Shown: positions 46,377 to 55,229, counted from the stretch's first letter. The stretch is DNA of 64,000 nt from Gammaproteobacteria bacterium (GCA_027013145.1 JALUXX010000011.1:1-64000); one strand, 5' to 3'. Numbers and translations: made by a program. The notes: generated from the sequence alone by a model not told the origin.

Positions 46377-46691
46377 GTTGCGGAATCGTCTTTACGCCCG
46401 AAGCCGCAGATCAGCTTGGTGGCGCTCTACGACTACATCGCGGCGGCGGCATCCCCCGGCATTGCAGCCCGCTACACCGAGGCCATCATCGACTACTGCG
46501 AAAGTCTGCAGGATTTCCCCTATCGAGGCATTCAGCGTGACGACGTACGGCCAGGTCTGCGGATCACCAACTACCGCAAACGAACCGTAATCGCTTTCGA
46601 TGTGAGCGCGGACCTGGTTTCCATCCTCGGCGTCTTCTACGGAGGACGGGACTACGAGAAAACCCTGTCGGACAACTCCGACACGGAATAG
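46373..46691 (+). pseudogene. parE: Frameshifted ParE-type toxin gene
   Basis: The ATG at 46373 starts MSCGIVFTPEAADQL, the usual ParE N-terminus. One extra base in CAGCTTGGTGG (46412-46422) then throws the frame. The remaining toxin, VALYDYIAAAASPGIAARYTEAI to GVFYGGRDYEKTL, continues in the next frame from 46416 to the stop at 46691. Removing one base would restore an ordinary ParE of about 105 residues. Left as is, frame zero ends within about 55 residues. It could be a real inactivating mutation, a sequencing error, or a slippage-dependent gene. Confidence 0.85.
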
Positions 46692-46804
46692 CCCAACCCA
46701 TCGTCTCGTCACCGAAAGACCGCCTTCTGCCGGTAGAAACACCGCTCCAGTCCGACGAGGCTCCACCCCACGCCGGTCCCCACCGAATGAACCGACCCCA
46801 TCCA

Positions 46805-46898
46805 TGTAGCCCGGATGCAGGCCGAAGGCCGGAACCCGGGAATCACAGCGCCAGAAGAAACCACCCCCCGGATTCCGCTGCGCTCCAGCCGGGCTACA
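46805..46898. repeat. 94-bp TGTAGCCCGG-family palindromic repeat
   Basis: A complete unit from TGTAGCCCGGATGCAGGCCG to GCGCTCCAGCCGGGCTACA with inverted ends. It is the same length as the copy at 44933-45026. It is non-coding. Confidence 0.85.
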
Positions 46899-46909
46899 TC
46901 GACTTGCCC

Positions 46910-47060
46910 GGCCTGCCGGCCGACGCCGTGGATCGATCCGACGGCGTTTGGACCGAACGTCGCCGGCGGGGCAAACCCCGCCCTACGAGCGCCCGCGCCG
47001 GCTTGAGGGGGTGGGGTAGGGCCGGGCTTGCCCGGCCGACGCCGCCGATCCGCCCGCCTC
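46910..47060. repeat. REP/BIME-like units downstream of the WecA-like gene
   Basis: CGACGCCGTGGATCGATCCG, GGCGGGGCAAACCCCGCCCTAC and GTAGGGCCGGGCTTGCCCGGCC follow in the same order and spacing as at 44745-44890, indicating a duplicated block. There is no gene here. Confidence 0.83.
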
Positions 47061-47078
47061 CCACCCCCGCAAACCGCG

Positions 47079-48677
47079 TCACACCAACCCCCATGCCAGC
47101 GCCGCCAGCACCGCGAGCGTCCCCACCGTCAGGCAATTCCACCGCCCCCGCATGCGGCGCATACCGATCTCCCCGCAATAGAACAACAACACCAGCTCCA
47201 CCACCATCGGCGCCAATCCCGCGTCGATCACCCCCTCCTCGTAGAGGATGCCGATGCCCACCGCCACCGCGATCACCAGCAGATCGGTGGGTGTCGTGCG
47301 GAAGGTCGTGTCCTGCGTGTACCGGATCGAGAAATACATCGCCAATCCGATCAGGGTCAGGACCCCGAGCTGCACGCCGTGCGCGGTTCCCGACGAGAAC
47401 ACCCCACCGACGTGAATGACGTAGACGGCAAAGGCGATCGTCGGAAAGACCAGCAGCCGTAACGGCACAAACCGCATCCGCTCCCCGGCAAGGAGACGGA
47501 TCGCGAGCACGACGAACACGGCCGCGGCACTGGTCTCGATGTCGCGCGGCACCGCCGCGGCCGTCGTCACCCCGGCCAGCAGATACAAGGGCATGCCGCA
47601 GGTGATGACGAGGTCCGGGATCCGCCGCGACCACGGACTGCGGTCCACGGCCCCCACCCAACCGGTCAGCCGGGTCTTCGGCAGGCCGTGCAACATCCGC
47701 CCTGACGCGAACACCACCAGCACGAAACCGGTGGCCAGCGCCAGATATGTACCCACGACGACACCGTCCGGGTAATAACGGAGCAGCAGCGCAGCCGAGA
47801 CGAACGCGATCTGCGCCAGGTAGATCACCGCGACCGCCTCATAGTGCGCCATTCCGCCAGCAAGGAGGCGATGGTGCACATGGCCGCGGTCGGGACTGAA
47901 GGGCGAGCGACCCGCACGCAGGCGCCGCAGCATCACGTAGACGGTATCGACGATCGGGATGCCCACGAGCAGCAGCGGCAGGGCCGGATTGATCGCCGTG
48001 TTCGTGTGCTGGGTCAACCGAATCGCCAGCACGGCGATCGCGAACCCGAGGAACTGGCTCCCCGTATCCCCCATGAACACCTTGGCCGGATAGGTGTTGA
48101 AGCGCAGGAATCCGAAGATCGCCCCACCCACCGCCGCGCACGTCACGACCAAGTCCGTCCCGCCCGAGGCGTAGGCGAGCAGCGCGATTCCGGCCAGCGA
48201 GAGCAGCGAGATCCCCGCGGCAAGACCGTCCAGCCCGTCCGAGAGGTTGACCGCATTGGTCACCGCGACGAGCACGACGATGGTGACGGGGATCGTCACC
48301 GCATCCGGCAGGGGCGTCAGCCCCAGAAACGGATAGACGGCGATCTTCACCCCACCGAACACCACGACGATCGCGGCCGCCGCGAACTGCCCGGCGAACT
48401 TGAGCCGGTAGCCCAGCTCGCGCAGGTCGTCCCAGACCCCGAACAACAACAGCACGGCCAAGCCCGGCAGCAGACCGCGCAGCGCCCAGTGCAGCGGTCC
48501 CCAGATCGCCAGCGCGATCACCGCGCCCAGCACCATGGCGACCCCACCCACCCGGGGGACCGGCAACGCGTGCACCTTGCGTTCCCCCGGCAGGTCCACC
48601 ATCGCGTAACGGCGGCCCAGCGCGGCCAACGGCGGGATCAGCGCCATCGTCACGGCCAGCGCGATGATGAACGTCAT
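47079..48677 (-). CDS. WecA/MraY-family sugar-phosphate transferase with a long membrane extension
   Basis: An approximately 532-residue polytopic membrane protein. The N-terminal 330 residues are a polyprenyl-phosphate sugar-1-phosphate transferase: VDLPGERKVHALPVPRVGG, FGVWDDLRELGYRLKFAGQ, NAVNLSDGLDGLAAG with catalytic aspartates, FLRFNTYPAKVFMGDTGSQFLG, and the C-terminal HVHHRLL histidine motif. About 190 further residues with five or more membrane helices follow, which enteric WecA lacks. It should start EPS repeat units on undecaprenyl phosphate. The start is uncertain: the ATG at 48675-48677 or a GTG at 48687-48689, just after the xrtD stop. Confidence 0.88.
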   Translation of the reverse strand: MTFIIALAVTMALIPPLAALGRRYAMVDLPGERKVHALPVPRVGGVAMVLGAVIALAIWGPLHWALRGLLPGLAVLLLFGVWDDLRELGYRLKFAGQFAAAAIVVVFGGVKIAVYPFLGLTPLPDAVTIPVTIVVLVAVTNAVNLSDGLDGLAAGISLLSLAGIALLAYASGGTDLVVTCAAVGGAIFGFLRFNTYPAKVFMGDTGSQFLGFAIAVLAIRLTQHTNTAINPALPLLLVGIPIVDTVYVMLRRLRAGRSPFSPDRGHVHHRLLAGGMAHYEAVAVIYLAQIAFVSAALLLRYYPDGVVVGTYLALATGFVLVVFASGRMLHGLPKTRLTGWVGAVDRSPWSRRIPDLVITCGMPLYLLAGVTTAAAVPRDIETSAAAVFVVLAIRLLAGERMRFVPLRLLVFPTIAFAVYVIHVGGVFSSGTAHGVQLGVLTLIGLAMYFSIRYTQDTTFRTTPTDLLVIAVAVGIGILYEEGVIDAGLAPMVVELVLLFYCGEIGMRRMRGRWNCLTVGTLAVLAALAWGLV

Positions 48678-48694
48678 GAACAGCAACACGGCAC

Positions 48695-50278
48695 TCAGTC
48701 GGGCACGTATTGCGGCAGGATCGGCGCCAGACGGCGCGCGAACGCCGTCAAGCGCTTGTCCGCGCGTTTCACGTCGCCGTTCGGGCCGACCATGGTCATC
48801 AGCCTCACGAGGGCACCGTCCGTGCGATGCCGCGTGATGGAATCCACCAGGAGATACCACTTGGCGGCGTACTCGTTCGTAATAACCCGGCCGCGCTCCT
48901 GGAACCAGTAATAGACGAGCTGTGTGTACCCCTCTCGCGAGATCACTACCCGCTGCACCTTCAGCAGCACCCCGCTGATTGACACCCCCGGGACCCGGTA
49001 GACGCGAATGCTCGTCATCAGCCAGCCGCCGCCGGGCAGACAGGCCTTCGGCGAGTGCGGGACCTTGTTCGCGCGCTGCACATCGTAGTACCCGATATAC
49101 AGGTTGACCGGCGCGTCACTCCCCTGCTCATGGTAGTCGGCCATGATGTAGTCGTCGACATTGAGCGAGCGCAGATACATCTGCCCGAGCGCGTCCGGGA
49201 CCCCCGACCACGGACCCAGGCGCAGCGGGAACTCGGCGAAGCTCACGCGCTTCGGGATGACGTCCTTGACGTTGGGCAACGCCGCCGATACCGCCGCCGT
49301 CGCCGCGACCAAGACGCAGGCCACCCAGAAGGCACCCGGGATGCGACGCACGGTCGCCCTCGCCCGCTCGCACGCCGGCGCCGGCAGATCGAGCGAGAAG
49401 ACCTCCCGTAGCGGCGCCCGATCGCGCCCGATCCGGGCGAGCGCCCACATCTCCCCCACGAGCAGGAGGATGCAGGCCATGAAGATCACCCAACCCTCGA
49501 ACCAATGCAGAAAGCCCTCGGCCTGGCTGATCCCCCAGTACCCGACCAGCGCCCCGATGACCCCGATGCGGAAACTGTTCATGAACACGGTGATCGGCAG
49601 CGCCGAAACGAACACCAACGCCCGTTTCCAAAACGACGCCTTAAAGAGATAGGCCGCCACGAACGCCAGCGTCGCGAGCGGGAAGAGGTAGCGGAGCCCG
49701 CTGCATGCTTCCACGACCTGAAGCTTGTACACGCCCAGATCGATCACGTTGCCTTCCAGGTAGACCGGGACGTTGAACAACCGGATCAGATCGACACCGA
49801 GGCGCGAGGAGATCAACTGCAAATGGTTCGAGAGGGACTGGTAAAAAAACCCGGGCAGCGGGATGGTAAACCCCAGGAGCAGAAGGGGTACGAGTACCAC
49901 CCGGAACGCGCGCGTCCCGTAGTACGCCCAGAACAGGCCCAACAGGGCGATGAACACGCCGTACTGAATCGCTGTGTGCACGGCCCCCAGGCGGCCACCG
50001 AAGGCGACCAGCAGCCCGAGCACCGCCAGTGCCACCCCTGCTCCCGACCCCTCGAAGGGAATCGACTCAAGGCGGTCGCGCCGCTGCCAGATCAGGAACG
50101 CCGTGATGAACGGAATAACGTAGGCGTAGCCGTACTCGGGCTGCTCCCAGCTCTGGAGCAGAAAGACCACGCTGCCGCGGAACACCCAAAGGAGCAGCGC
50201 CACCACGGCGCCGAAAAGCAGCCATGCCGCGGGTGACGTGCGCCACACACCCTCGCCCCGATGCGTCGTCGCAACCAC
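48695..50278 (-). CDS. xrtD: Exosortase D (VPLPA-CTERM type) fused to an EpsI domain
   Basis: A 527-residue fusion. Residues 1 to about 290 form the exosortase membrane protein with the catalytic triad Cys192 (VEACSGLRYLFP), Arg237 (MNSFRIGVIG) and His258 (AEGFLHWFEGW). Residues about 310-527 are an EpsI/DUF3485 domain (FPLRLGPWSGVPDALGQMYL ... NLYIGYYDVQRANKVPHSPKACLPGGGW). The fused layout and the LEGNVIDLGVYKLQVVEACSG wording match exosortase D. These membrane proteases cut and re-anchor surface proteins at C-terminal tripartite tags. The start is GTG at 50276-50278 with GAGG upstream. No tagged substrate gene is in the window. Confidence 0.9.
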   Translation of the reverse strand: MVATTHRGEGVWRTSPAAWLLFGAVVALLLWVFRGSVVFLLQSWEQPEYGYAYVIPFITAFLIWQRRDRLESIPFEGSGAGVALAVLGLLVAFGGRLGAVHTAIQYGVFIALLGLFWAYYGTRAFRVVLVPLLLLGFTIPLPGFFYQSLSNHLQLISSRLGVDLIRLFNVPVYLEGNVIDLGVYKLQVVEACSGLRYLFPLATLAFVAAYLFKASFWKRALVFVSALPITVFMNSFRIGVIGALVGYWGISQAEGFLHWFEGWVIFMACILLLVGEMWALARIGRDRAPLREVFSLDLPAPACERARATVRRIPGAFWVACVLVAATAAVSAALPNVKDVIPKRVSFAEFPLRLGPWSGVPDALGQMYLRSLNVDDYIMADYHEQGSDAPVNLYIGYYDVQRANKVPHSPKACLPGGGWLMTSIRVYRVPGVSISGVLLKVQRVVISREGYTQLVYYWFQERGRVITNEYAAKWYLLVDSITRHRTDGALVRLMTMVGPNGDVKRADKRLTAFARRLAPILPQYVPD

Positions 50279-50653
50279 TCCCGCACCTCCTCCAGGTCAA
50301 CGCCCGTTTTCGCATCCGCCGGCCCCCAGCGAGGGGCGCCGCGCCGGTCTCTCCGGAACTCATCGGCCATGAGGGTCATGCCCCGCCCCTGCGGCCGCCT
50401 GCCGCCTGCACTCAACGCACTGGCCGCGCGGAGGACCGACGCGATCTATCCTATTCGCAGGCGGGCCCTTTTGCCACCGCCCAGCCCAACCGCCGGCACA
50501 GACCTGCTCGGCACAGAGCTGCCATGAGGACCCCTACCACTGGCCGCAGACCCCATGGTTTTGCGCGTAGTTTCCCTACATACTGGAGCGAAGCACCGGC
50601 ACCCGTAGCCGCGCGCGGGATTGGGCAGCACCTGCAGGGATGGAGGACCACGG
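50279..50653. other. Divergent intergenic region between xrtD and the beta-helix gene
   Basis: About 375 bases with no convincing gene. Short open frames here lack conserved sequence. It should contain the promoters for xrtD (minus) and the beta-helix gene (plus). I looked for GG-N10-GC sigma-54 boxes with a TTGC -12 element in both directions and saw none that fits. Confidence 0.5.
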
Positions 50654-53005
50654 ATGAAGCACAGTCTACCGGACGCGGTTCGCAGGCGCCTCCTGCTGGA
50701 TGCAGCAAAGCTGGGGCGCGCGCTCGCAGCCTCCTCCGCGTTGACCTACGTCGCATTACGTACCAGCCGTCGCGCACTCGCGTCTCCGGCGCCGCCGACG
50801 AATCCGCGGCTCAACGGCAAACCGGCCGCCGCCCCCACCGCCCCCGACATCCCGTCAATCTCCTGGGTTCCCCGCTCCGACTGGATCAACGTTCGAACAG
50901 ATATCGATCCGCCTGCCTCCGGCGATGGCAGCAGCGACGATACGCGGGCGCTACAAATGGCCCTCGACCGCATCGGCCCACACCCGGGAGACCCCAAAGT
51001 CGTCTACCTCCCACCCGGGATCTATCGGCTCACCCGAACGCTGGTGCTACGGCGCCGCAGTGGTGGCCTGCTTGTGGGCCACGGTCGCGACACCATACTG
51101 GTATGGAGCGGACCACGCGCTGGACGCATGTTCTGGAGTGACGGCGCCACCTACCAGTCGTATCTTGGGGTCGTGTGGGACGGGGCCGGCAAGGCCGCGG
51201 TAGGCATAGATCACGACTCAAAAACTTTATACGAAACCCGCGTGCTGCACGAATACATGGAGTTCCGCAATTTTCGCGACGCCGGCATCCGCGTAGGTCA
51301 TGACCAGAAAGTGGCGTCCGCGGAAATGCTGTTCTCCAATGTCGTTTTCCGGAACAATCGGAACGGGGCGTCCTTCCTTTCCTGGAACGACTATAACAAT
51401 ATCTTCGACGGCTGCGAATTCTCTAAGAACCATTGCGCGATACGCTGCGAGAAGGGCAATGTAGTGGTCCGCAACACGCGCTTCGAATTTAGCAGCGATT
51501 GCGATGTCCTGTTGTCGACACACAGCCACTCCGTCCGAAGGTCGGTTTCCGTGGGTTCCAACACCTTCATCCGGACCGTGCGCGGACCACTTGCCAACGG
51601 CTTGGTGCGCGTCGAAGACTGTCGTATAGATGGATGGAAAGATCGCCGGGGCGCGATCGTCGCGGGACTCCGGGGCCCGATCCTGGTTTTCGACACCGCG
51701 TTCACCACACCGCCCGGACCTGAGCCCCCGATACGTCTAGACAATCCACGATATATGAATCAGATCGCGATCCTGTCGAACGTCACTAGCGCGAACACCA
51801 AGGGAGTTATCGACCGCGGCCCCAACGGTATTGTGAACTGGATACCGCAAGGCGGGCGACGCCCACCATTGGTATCTCTGGGGCAGCACTTCGTCCGTTC
51901 ATCGCTGCCCACTGCCACCCGGGTCCTCGATGTCAAGCGCGATTTCGGCGCCCGAGGGGACGGCTCCACCAACGACACACTCGCGCTTCAGCGAGCATTG
52001 GACACCGCGCACAAAGCTGGCCCCGGGACAGCGGTGTATTTCCCATCGGGAACATATCGGATATCCAAAACGATTCAGGTGCATCCCGGCGCCGCGTACT
52101 CGATTGAGGGTACCGGATGGCATTCCCGTCTCGTTCTGACCGCGCCTAGGGAAAAGACGACTCTTCTAATCGATTCTCCGAACGGACTAAAGATTCTACG
52201 GCTCGCAGTCGGTGGACCAAGCGGCACCACGAGCATTCTGCACACCGCCAGGGCGGCATCCCGAGCCGACTATCACAACGTATACGGATATCACTTGTCC
52301 GAGAAACAAAACACCCTTATCGTATTCGACGCTTTGGCCGCGGGGGCCGCAGTAACCGCCGGGCACATGGACGGGCGCGTGGTGATCAGAAACAGCGCTC
52401 GGGCAACGATTCTGTTCGGGTTTCTCGGCTCCGTCCAGACGACTGTAGAAGGAACTAGCCCACAGAGCGGCTTTCTCGGAGTGCTGAGCCGGGTTTCAGC
52501 TTTCGAGCCATTCCCGCTCAAAGTGCGTGACAATCAGAGTCTAGTCATGACAGACTGGTACAATGAGCAGTCGCGGCACCTCTCCCTTATCGAGGGAGGG
52601 GCGGGAGGTTCGGGCCATGTGGTCCTCGACCACACTCAGGCTGAAAGCACCGCCCCCGTGTTTATGGAAATACGGGGATATCGCGGCCTCGTCGCGGAGT
52701 TTGGCGCAATGTTCGGGGTGGTCTACGGAAACCGCCCCCACATCGTTACCGTCCGCAATGGAAGCAACTTGGACCTGCTCTTCGCGAGCAACATGTTTTG
52801 GCACAATGACCCGAAGATCGACGGCCCCACGGCACGCACAGTACTGCTAGGGAACTCCATCGGTGGGAAGTTTTTCCAACGGCATGCCGTGGTGCCTAAC
52901 CGGTGGCACAGCCGCGATGCGATATTATGCGAAAGCGCGCTGAAGTCGTTTCAGGACATGGGCACGCGAGACTTGCTACTGAATTATGGCTATACACCCG
53001 CCTGA
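50654..53005 (+). CDS. Tandem right-handed beta-helix protein (two pectate-lyase-3-like domains), probably exported
   Basis: A 783-residue protein with two Pectate_lyase_3-type starts: INVRTDIDPPASGDGSSDDTRALQMAL (about 90) and LDVKRDFGARGDGSTNDTLALQRAL (about 425). Each is followed by VYxPxGxYRxxxT and beta-helix coils (VVFRNNRN, HVVLDHTQAES). The N-terminus (AVRRRLLLDAAKLGRALAASSALTYVAL) looks like a twin-arginine or Sec signal. Such proteins in EPS loci act as polysaccharide lyases or epimerases, or bind the polymer; I see no decisive catalytic set. The ATG at 50654 has GGAGG upstream. Its base composition is noticeably less GC-rich than the genes before it. Confidence 0.85.
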   Translation: MKHSLPDAVRRRLLLDAAKLGRALAASSALTYVALRTSRRALASPAPPTNPRLNGKPAAAPTAPDIPSISWVPRSDWINVRTDIDPPASGDGSSDDTRALQMALDRIGPHPGDPKVVYLPPGIYRLTRTLVLRRRSGGLLVGHGRDTILVWSGPRAGRMFWSDGATYQSYLGVVWDGAGKAAVGIDHDSKTLYETRVLHEYMEFRNFRDAGIRVGHDQKVASAEMLFSNVVFRNNRNGASFLSWNDYNNIFDGCEFSKNHCAIRCEKGNVVVRNTRFEFSSDCDVLLSTHSHSVRRSVSVGSNTFIRTVRGPLANGLVRVEDCRIDGWKDRRGAIVAGLRGPILVFDTAFTTPPGPEPPIRLDNPRYMNQIAILSNVTSANTKGVIDRGPNGIVNWIPQGGRRPPLVSLGQHFVRSSLPTATRVLDVKRDFGARGDGSTNDTLALQRALDTAHKAGPGTAVYFPSGTYRISKTIQVHPGAAYSIEGTGWHSRLVLTAPREKTTLLIDSPNGLKILRLAVGGPSGTTSILHTARAASRADYHNVYGYHLSEKQNTLIVFDALAAGAAVTAGHMDGRVVIRNSARATILFGFLGSVQTTVEGTSPQSGFLGVLSRVSAFEPFPLKVRDNQSLVMTDWYNEQSRHLSLIEGGAGGSGHVVLDHTQAESTAPVFMEIRGYRGLVAEFGAMFGVVYGNRPHIVTVRNGSNLDLLFASNMFWHNDPKIDGPTARTVLLGNSIGGKFFQRHAVVPNRWHSRDAILCESALKSFQDMGTRDLLLNYGYTPA

Positions 53006-53297
53006 ACTCCAAACACCCAGTTCTCTTTTAATGCCAACGGCCCGAACTACTCAACAACCCTGCTCACTCTGCCTCATCGGCCCGAGGGGATACGACGCCA
53101 CGGCGGGCTCGTGATCGCAACACGTAATTCCCCGATGGGCCGCGTGATCGCGCCCACGCCGGGCCTCCGTTGGGCGCCGCCCCCAACCCATGTTCCACCG
53201 AAACACATTTCCTTGCGCGCGGGGACGTCACCTCGTCCTGCGATGCAGCCCAAGACTACTGGCCGGTGCGCCGCAGGCCATTCCGCCGGCACGCGAA

Positions 53298-55163
53298 TCA
53301 GTCCACCTGATTGCGTTGGAGCCAATGTTCAAGCGCAACCAGCATCCAAAGTCGCGACCACGAGATGGTGGGTCTCCCGGCCATGAAATCGGCCCAATAT
53401 TGCAGGACCACCTCCCTCCTAAACACCGGCCGTTCAGCGATGCGATGCAAACGCGATTCGCAAAACTCGCGTAACTCGCACCTCATCCATCGCTCGTATG
53501 GCAGGGTAAATCCCATCTTTGGACGGTTCGCGATCTCGTCCGGGATCAAGCGGCCAAGTGATTCCACCAAAAGGCGTTTGGGTGTTGCGCAATTTTTGAC
53601 ATCGTCCGGAATCGCGAGTACCAATTCGACCAGTTCGTGGTCCAGGAATGGAACTCGCACCTCCAACGCATGCGCCATGCTCATCTGGTCGGTATCACGA
53701 AGCAGCACGTTCTGCATATAGCTCGACATCTCCAGGATCGACACCTGACTGAGGAGGGGCAGCGCCCCAAAACCCGGTTGATCCAAGTAGGCTCGCGCAA
53801 GCGCAGCGACCCGGTTAGTTGGCAAGTCGTTGTCACGCAACACTCCCCGAATCTGGCGATCCAGGAACACCTGCCGATAAAACGGATACGCGGTGGCAAG
53901 CGAGATACGTTCCTCGGCGAGAATGCCGCTGACCTTAGCGGTAGCGATGCCCGGCCTGAATACTTCCGCCGCTCTCCCCGCAGCGCTGCGCATCCAACGA
54001 GGAACTGCATTAAGCCCCTTAATCCTAGATAGGCGATGGCACTGCCGAAACACCGGATACCCCGCAAACACTTCATCCCCGCCCAGTCCAGAGAGTGCCA
54101 TCGTAATGCCAGCGTGCTTCGTTGCTCTGGATACCACATAGGTATTCGGTCCGTCCCCGCTGGGGTGATCCATTTTGTCAAGAGCTTCCGGTAGTAGAGT
54201 CAGGAAATCTTCCGGCGTTAGTCTAATTTCATGGTGATCGGTCCCGAACTTTTTCGCGATAATGCGCGCGTAACGGGCCTCGCTATACTCATCCTCGGAA
54301 AATGATACCGAGAAGGTGCTCACTTGGTCGCGGAGCTGTTTCATGAGTGCAACGATGGCGCTGGAGTCGATCCCCCCGGACAGAAAGGCACCAAAGGGAA
54401 CGTCGGAAACCAAGCGTCGCTCCACTGCCCCCAACAGCGCGGCACGGATTCTTTCCCGCGCCGTCGCAGCCGGGAGCGGCTGTTGGCGTATTGTCGGAAT
54501 GGGCGACCAATAACGTTCCGCTGTTAGGTCGCGCCCGCATATGACGGCGTGGGTGGCTGGCTCGAGCATGCGCACCCCATCGACGATGGTTTCCGGCTGG
54601 TGCACACATTGGTAACGCAGATAGTCGACGAGCCCGTCGTGGTCAAGTCGTGGCGGAACCAATCCACTAGCCAGAATAGAGCGGATTTCAGACGCGAGCA
54701 GTAAAAAGTCTCCGCCCTTGTAGTAGTAGAGGGGCTTTATGCCGAGCCGATCTCGCACCAAATGTAGGCAGCTCTCACGACGGTCCCACACCGCGAATGC
54801 GTACATTCCAACCAGTTCGGCCAAGCACTTCGGTCCCCACCGCTGCCAAGCCGCGAGAAGAACTTCGCTGTCGGTATGGGATCGGAACGGGTAATCGAGC
54901 CGCCGGCGAATCTCGCGATAGTTGTAGATCTCCCCGTTATATACGAGAACAAATCTCCCGTCTGGGGAAACCATCGGCTGGCGCCCGGACGGTGACAGAT
55001 CCAGAACCGACAAACGTCGGTGCCCAAGGGCCACGGCTTGCTCGATAAATACCCCGCTGTCATCCGGTCCCCGGTGGCTAAGCTTGGCACTCATTCGTTG
55101 GATGACACTTTTTCCGTCAACGGCGCGGCCACCTAGAGACAAAAAACCTACTATCCCGCACAT
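53298..55163 (-). CDS. asnB: Asparagine synthase (glutamine-hydrolysing)
   Basis: A 621-residue amidotransferase. Cys2 at the start (MCGIVGF) is the glutaminase nucleophile, and YNGEIYNYREI and SHTDSEVLL are in the N-terminal Ntn domain. The synthetase domain has FGAFLSGGIDSSAIVALM (PPi loop) and MALSGLGGDEVFAGYP. Homologues in EPS loci may amidate sugars (for example uronic acids) rather than aspartate; the substrate cannot be told from sequence. The start is the ATG at 55161-55163, set by Cys2. It is less GC-rich than the left half of the window. It lies between the beta-helix gene and an IS5 remnant. Confidence 0.93.
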   Translation of the reverse strand: MCGIVGFLSLGGRAVDGKSVIQRMSAKLSHRGPDDSGVFIEQAVALGHRRLSVLDLSPSGRQPMVSPDGRFVLVYNGEIYNYREIRRRLDYPFRSHTDSEVLLAAWQRWGPKCLAELVGMYAFAVWDRRESCLHLVRDRLGIKPLYYYKGGDFLLLASEIRSILASGLVPPRLDHDGLVDYLRYQCVHQPETIVDGVRMLEPATHAVICGRDLTAERYWSPIPTIRQQPLPAATARERIRAALLGAVERRLVSDVPFGAFLSGGIDSSAIVALMKQLRDQVSTFSVSFSEDEYSEARYARIIAKKFGTDHHEIRLTPEDFLTLLPEALDKMDHPSGDGPNTYVVSRATKHAGITMALSGLGGDEVFAGYPVFRQCHRLSRIKGLNAVPRWMRSAAGRAAEVFRPGIATAKVSGILAEERISLATAYPFYRQVFLDRQIRGVLRDNDLPTNRVAALARAYLDQPGFGALPLLSQVSILEMSSYMQNVLLRDTDQMSMAHALEVRVPFLDHELVELVLAIPDDVKNCATPKRLLVESLGRLIPDEIANRPKMGFTLPYERWMRCELREFCESRLHRIAERPVFRREVVLQYWADFMAGRPTISWSRLWMLVALEHWLQRNQVD

Positions 55164-55214
55164 ATAGTCCACCACCGAGCGCTCTTCTCTAGGCCCTGCG
55201 GGCCGGACCCTTCC

Positions 55215-55229
55215 GCAACGCAGAACCCA
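55215..55229 (-). promoter_or_regulatory. Weak candidate sigma-54 (-24/-12) promoter of asnB
   Basis: On the minus strand TGGGTTCTGCGTTGC has the GG-N10-GC spacing and a good TTGC -12 element, but a poor -24 box (TGGGTTC against TGGCACG). It lies about 52 bases upstream of asnB. PrsR, encoded at 38.1 kb, is a sigma-54 activator, which makes the candidate worth listing. Chance matches are common in such DNA. Confidence 0.25.

Noticed and set aside
50092-50415. A 107-residue minus-strand reading frame upstream of and overlapping xrtD
   Set aside because: Its second half overlaps xrtD out of frame, and the first half (MADEFRRDRRGAPRWG...) matches nothing I know. There is no good ribosome site.
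50470-50520. Possible sigma-54 boxes around CGGCACAGAGCTGCC upstream of the beta-helix gene
   Set aside because: GG-to-GC spacing is 9 bases, which sigma-54 does not tolerate.
53111-53474. Small plus-strand frames between the beta-helix gene and asnB
   Set aside because: They are Pro/Arg/Thr-rich, run into the antisense of asnB and lack ribosome sites; no family resemblance.
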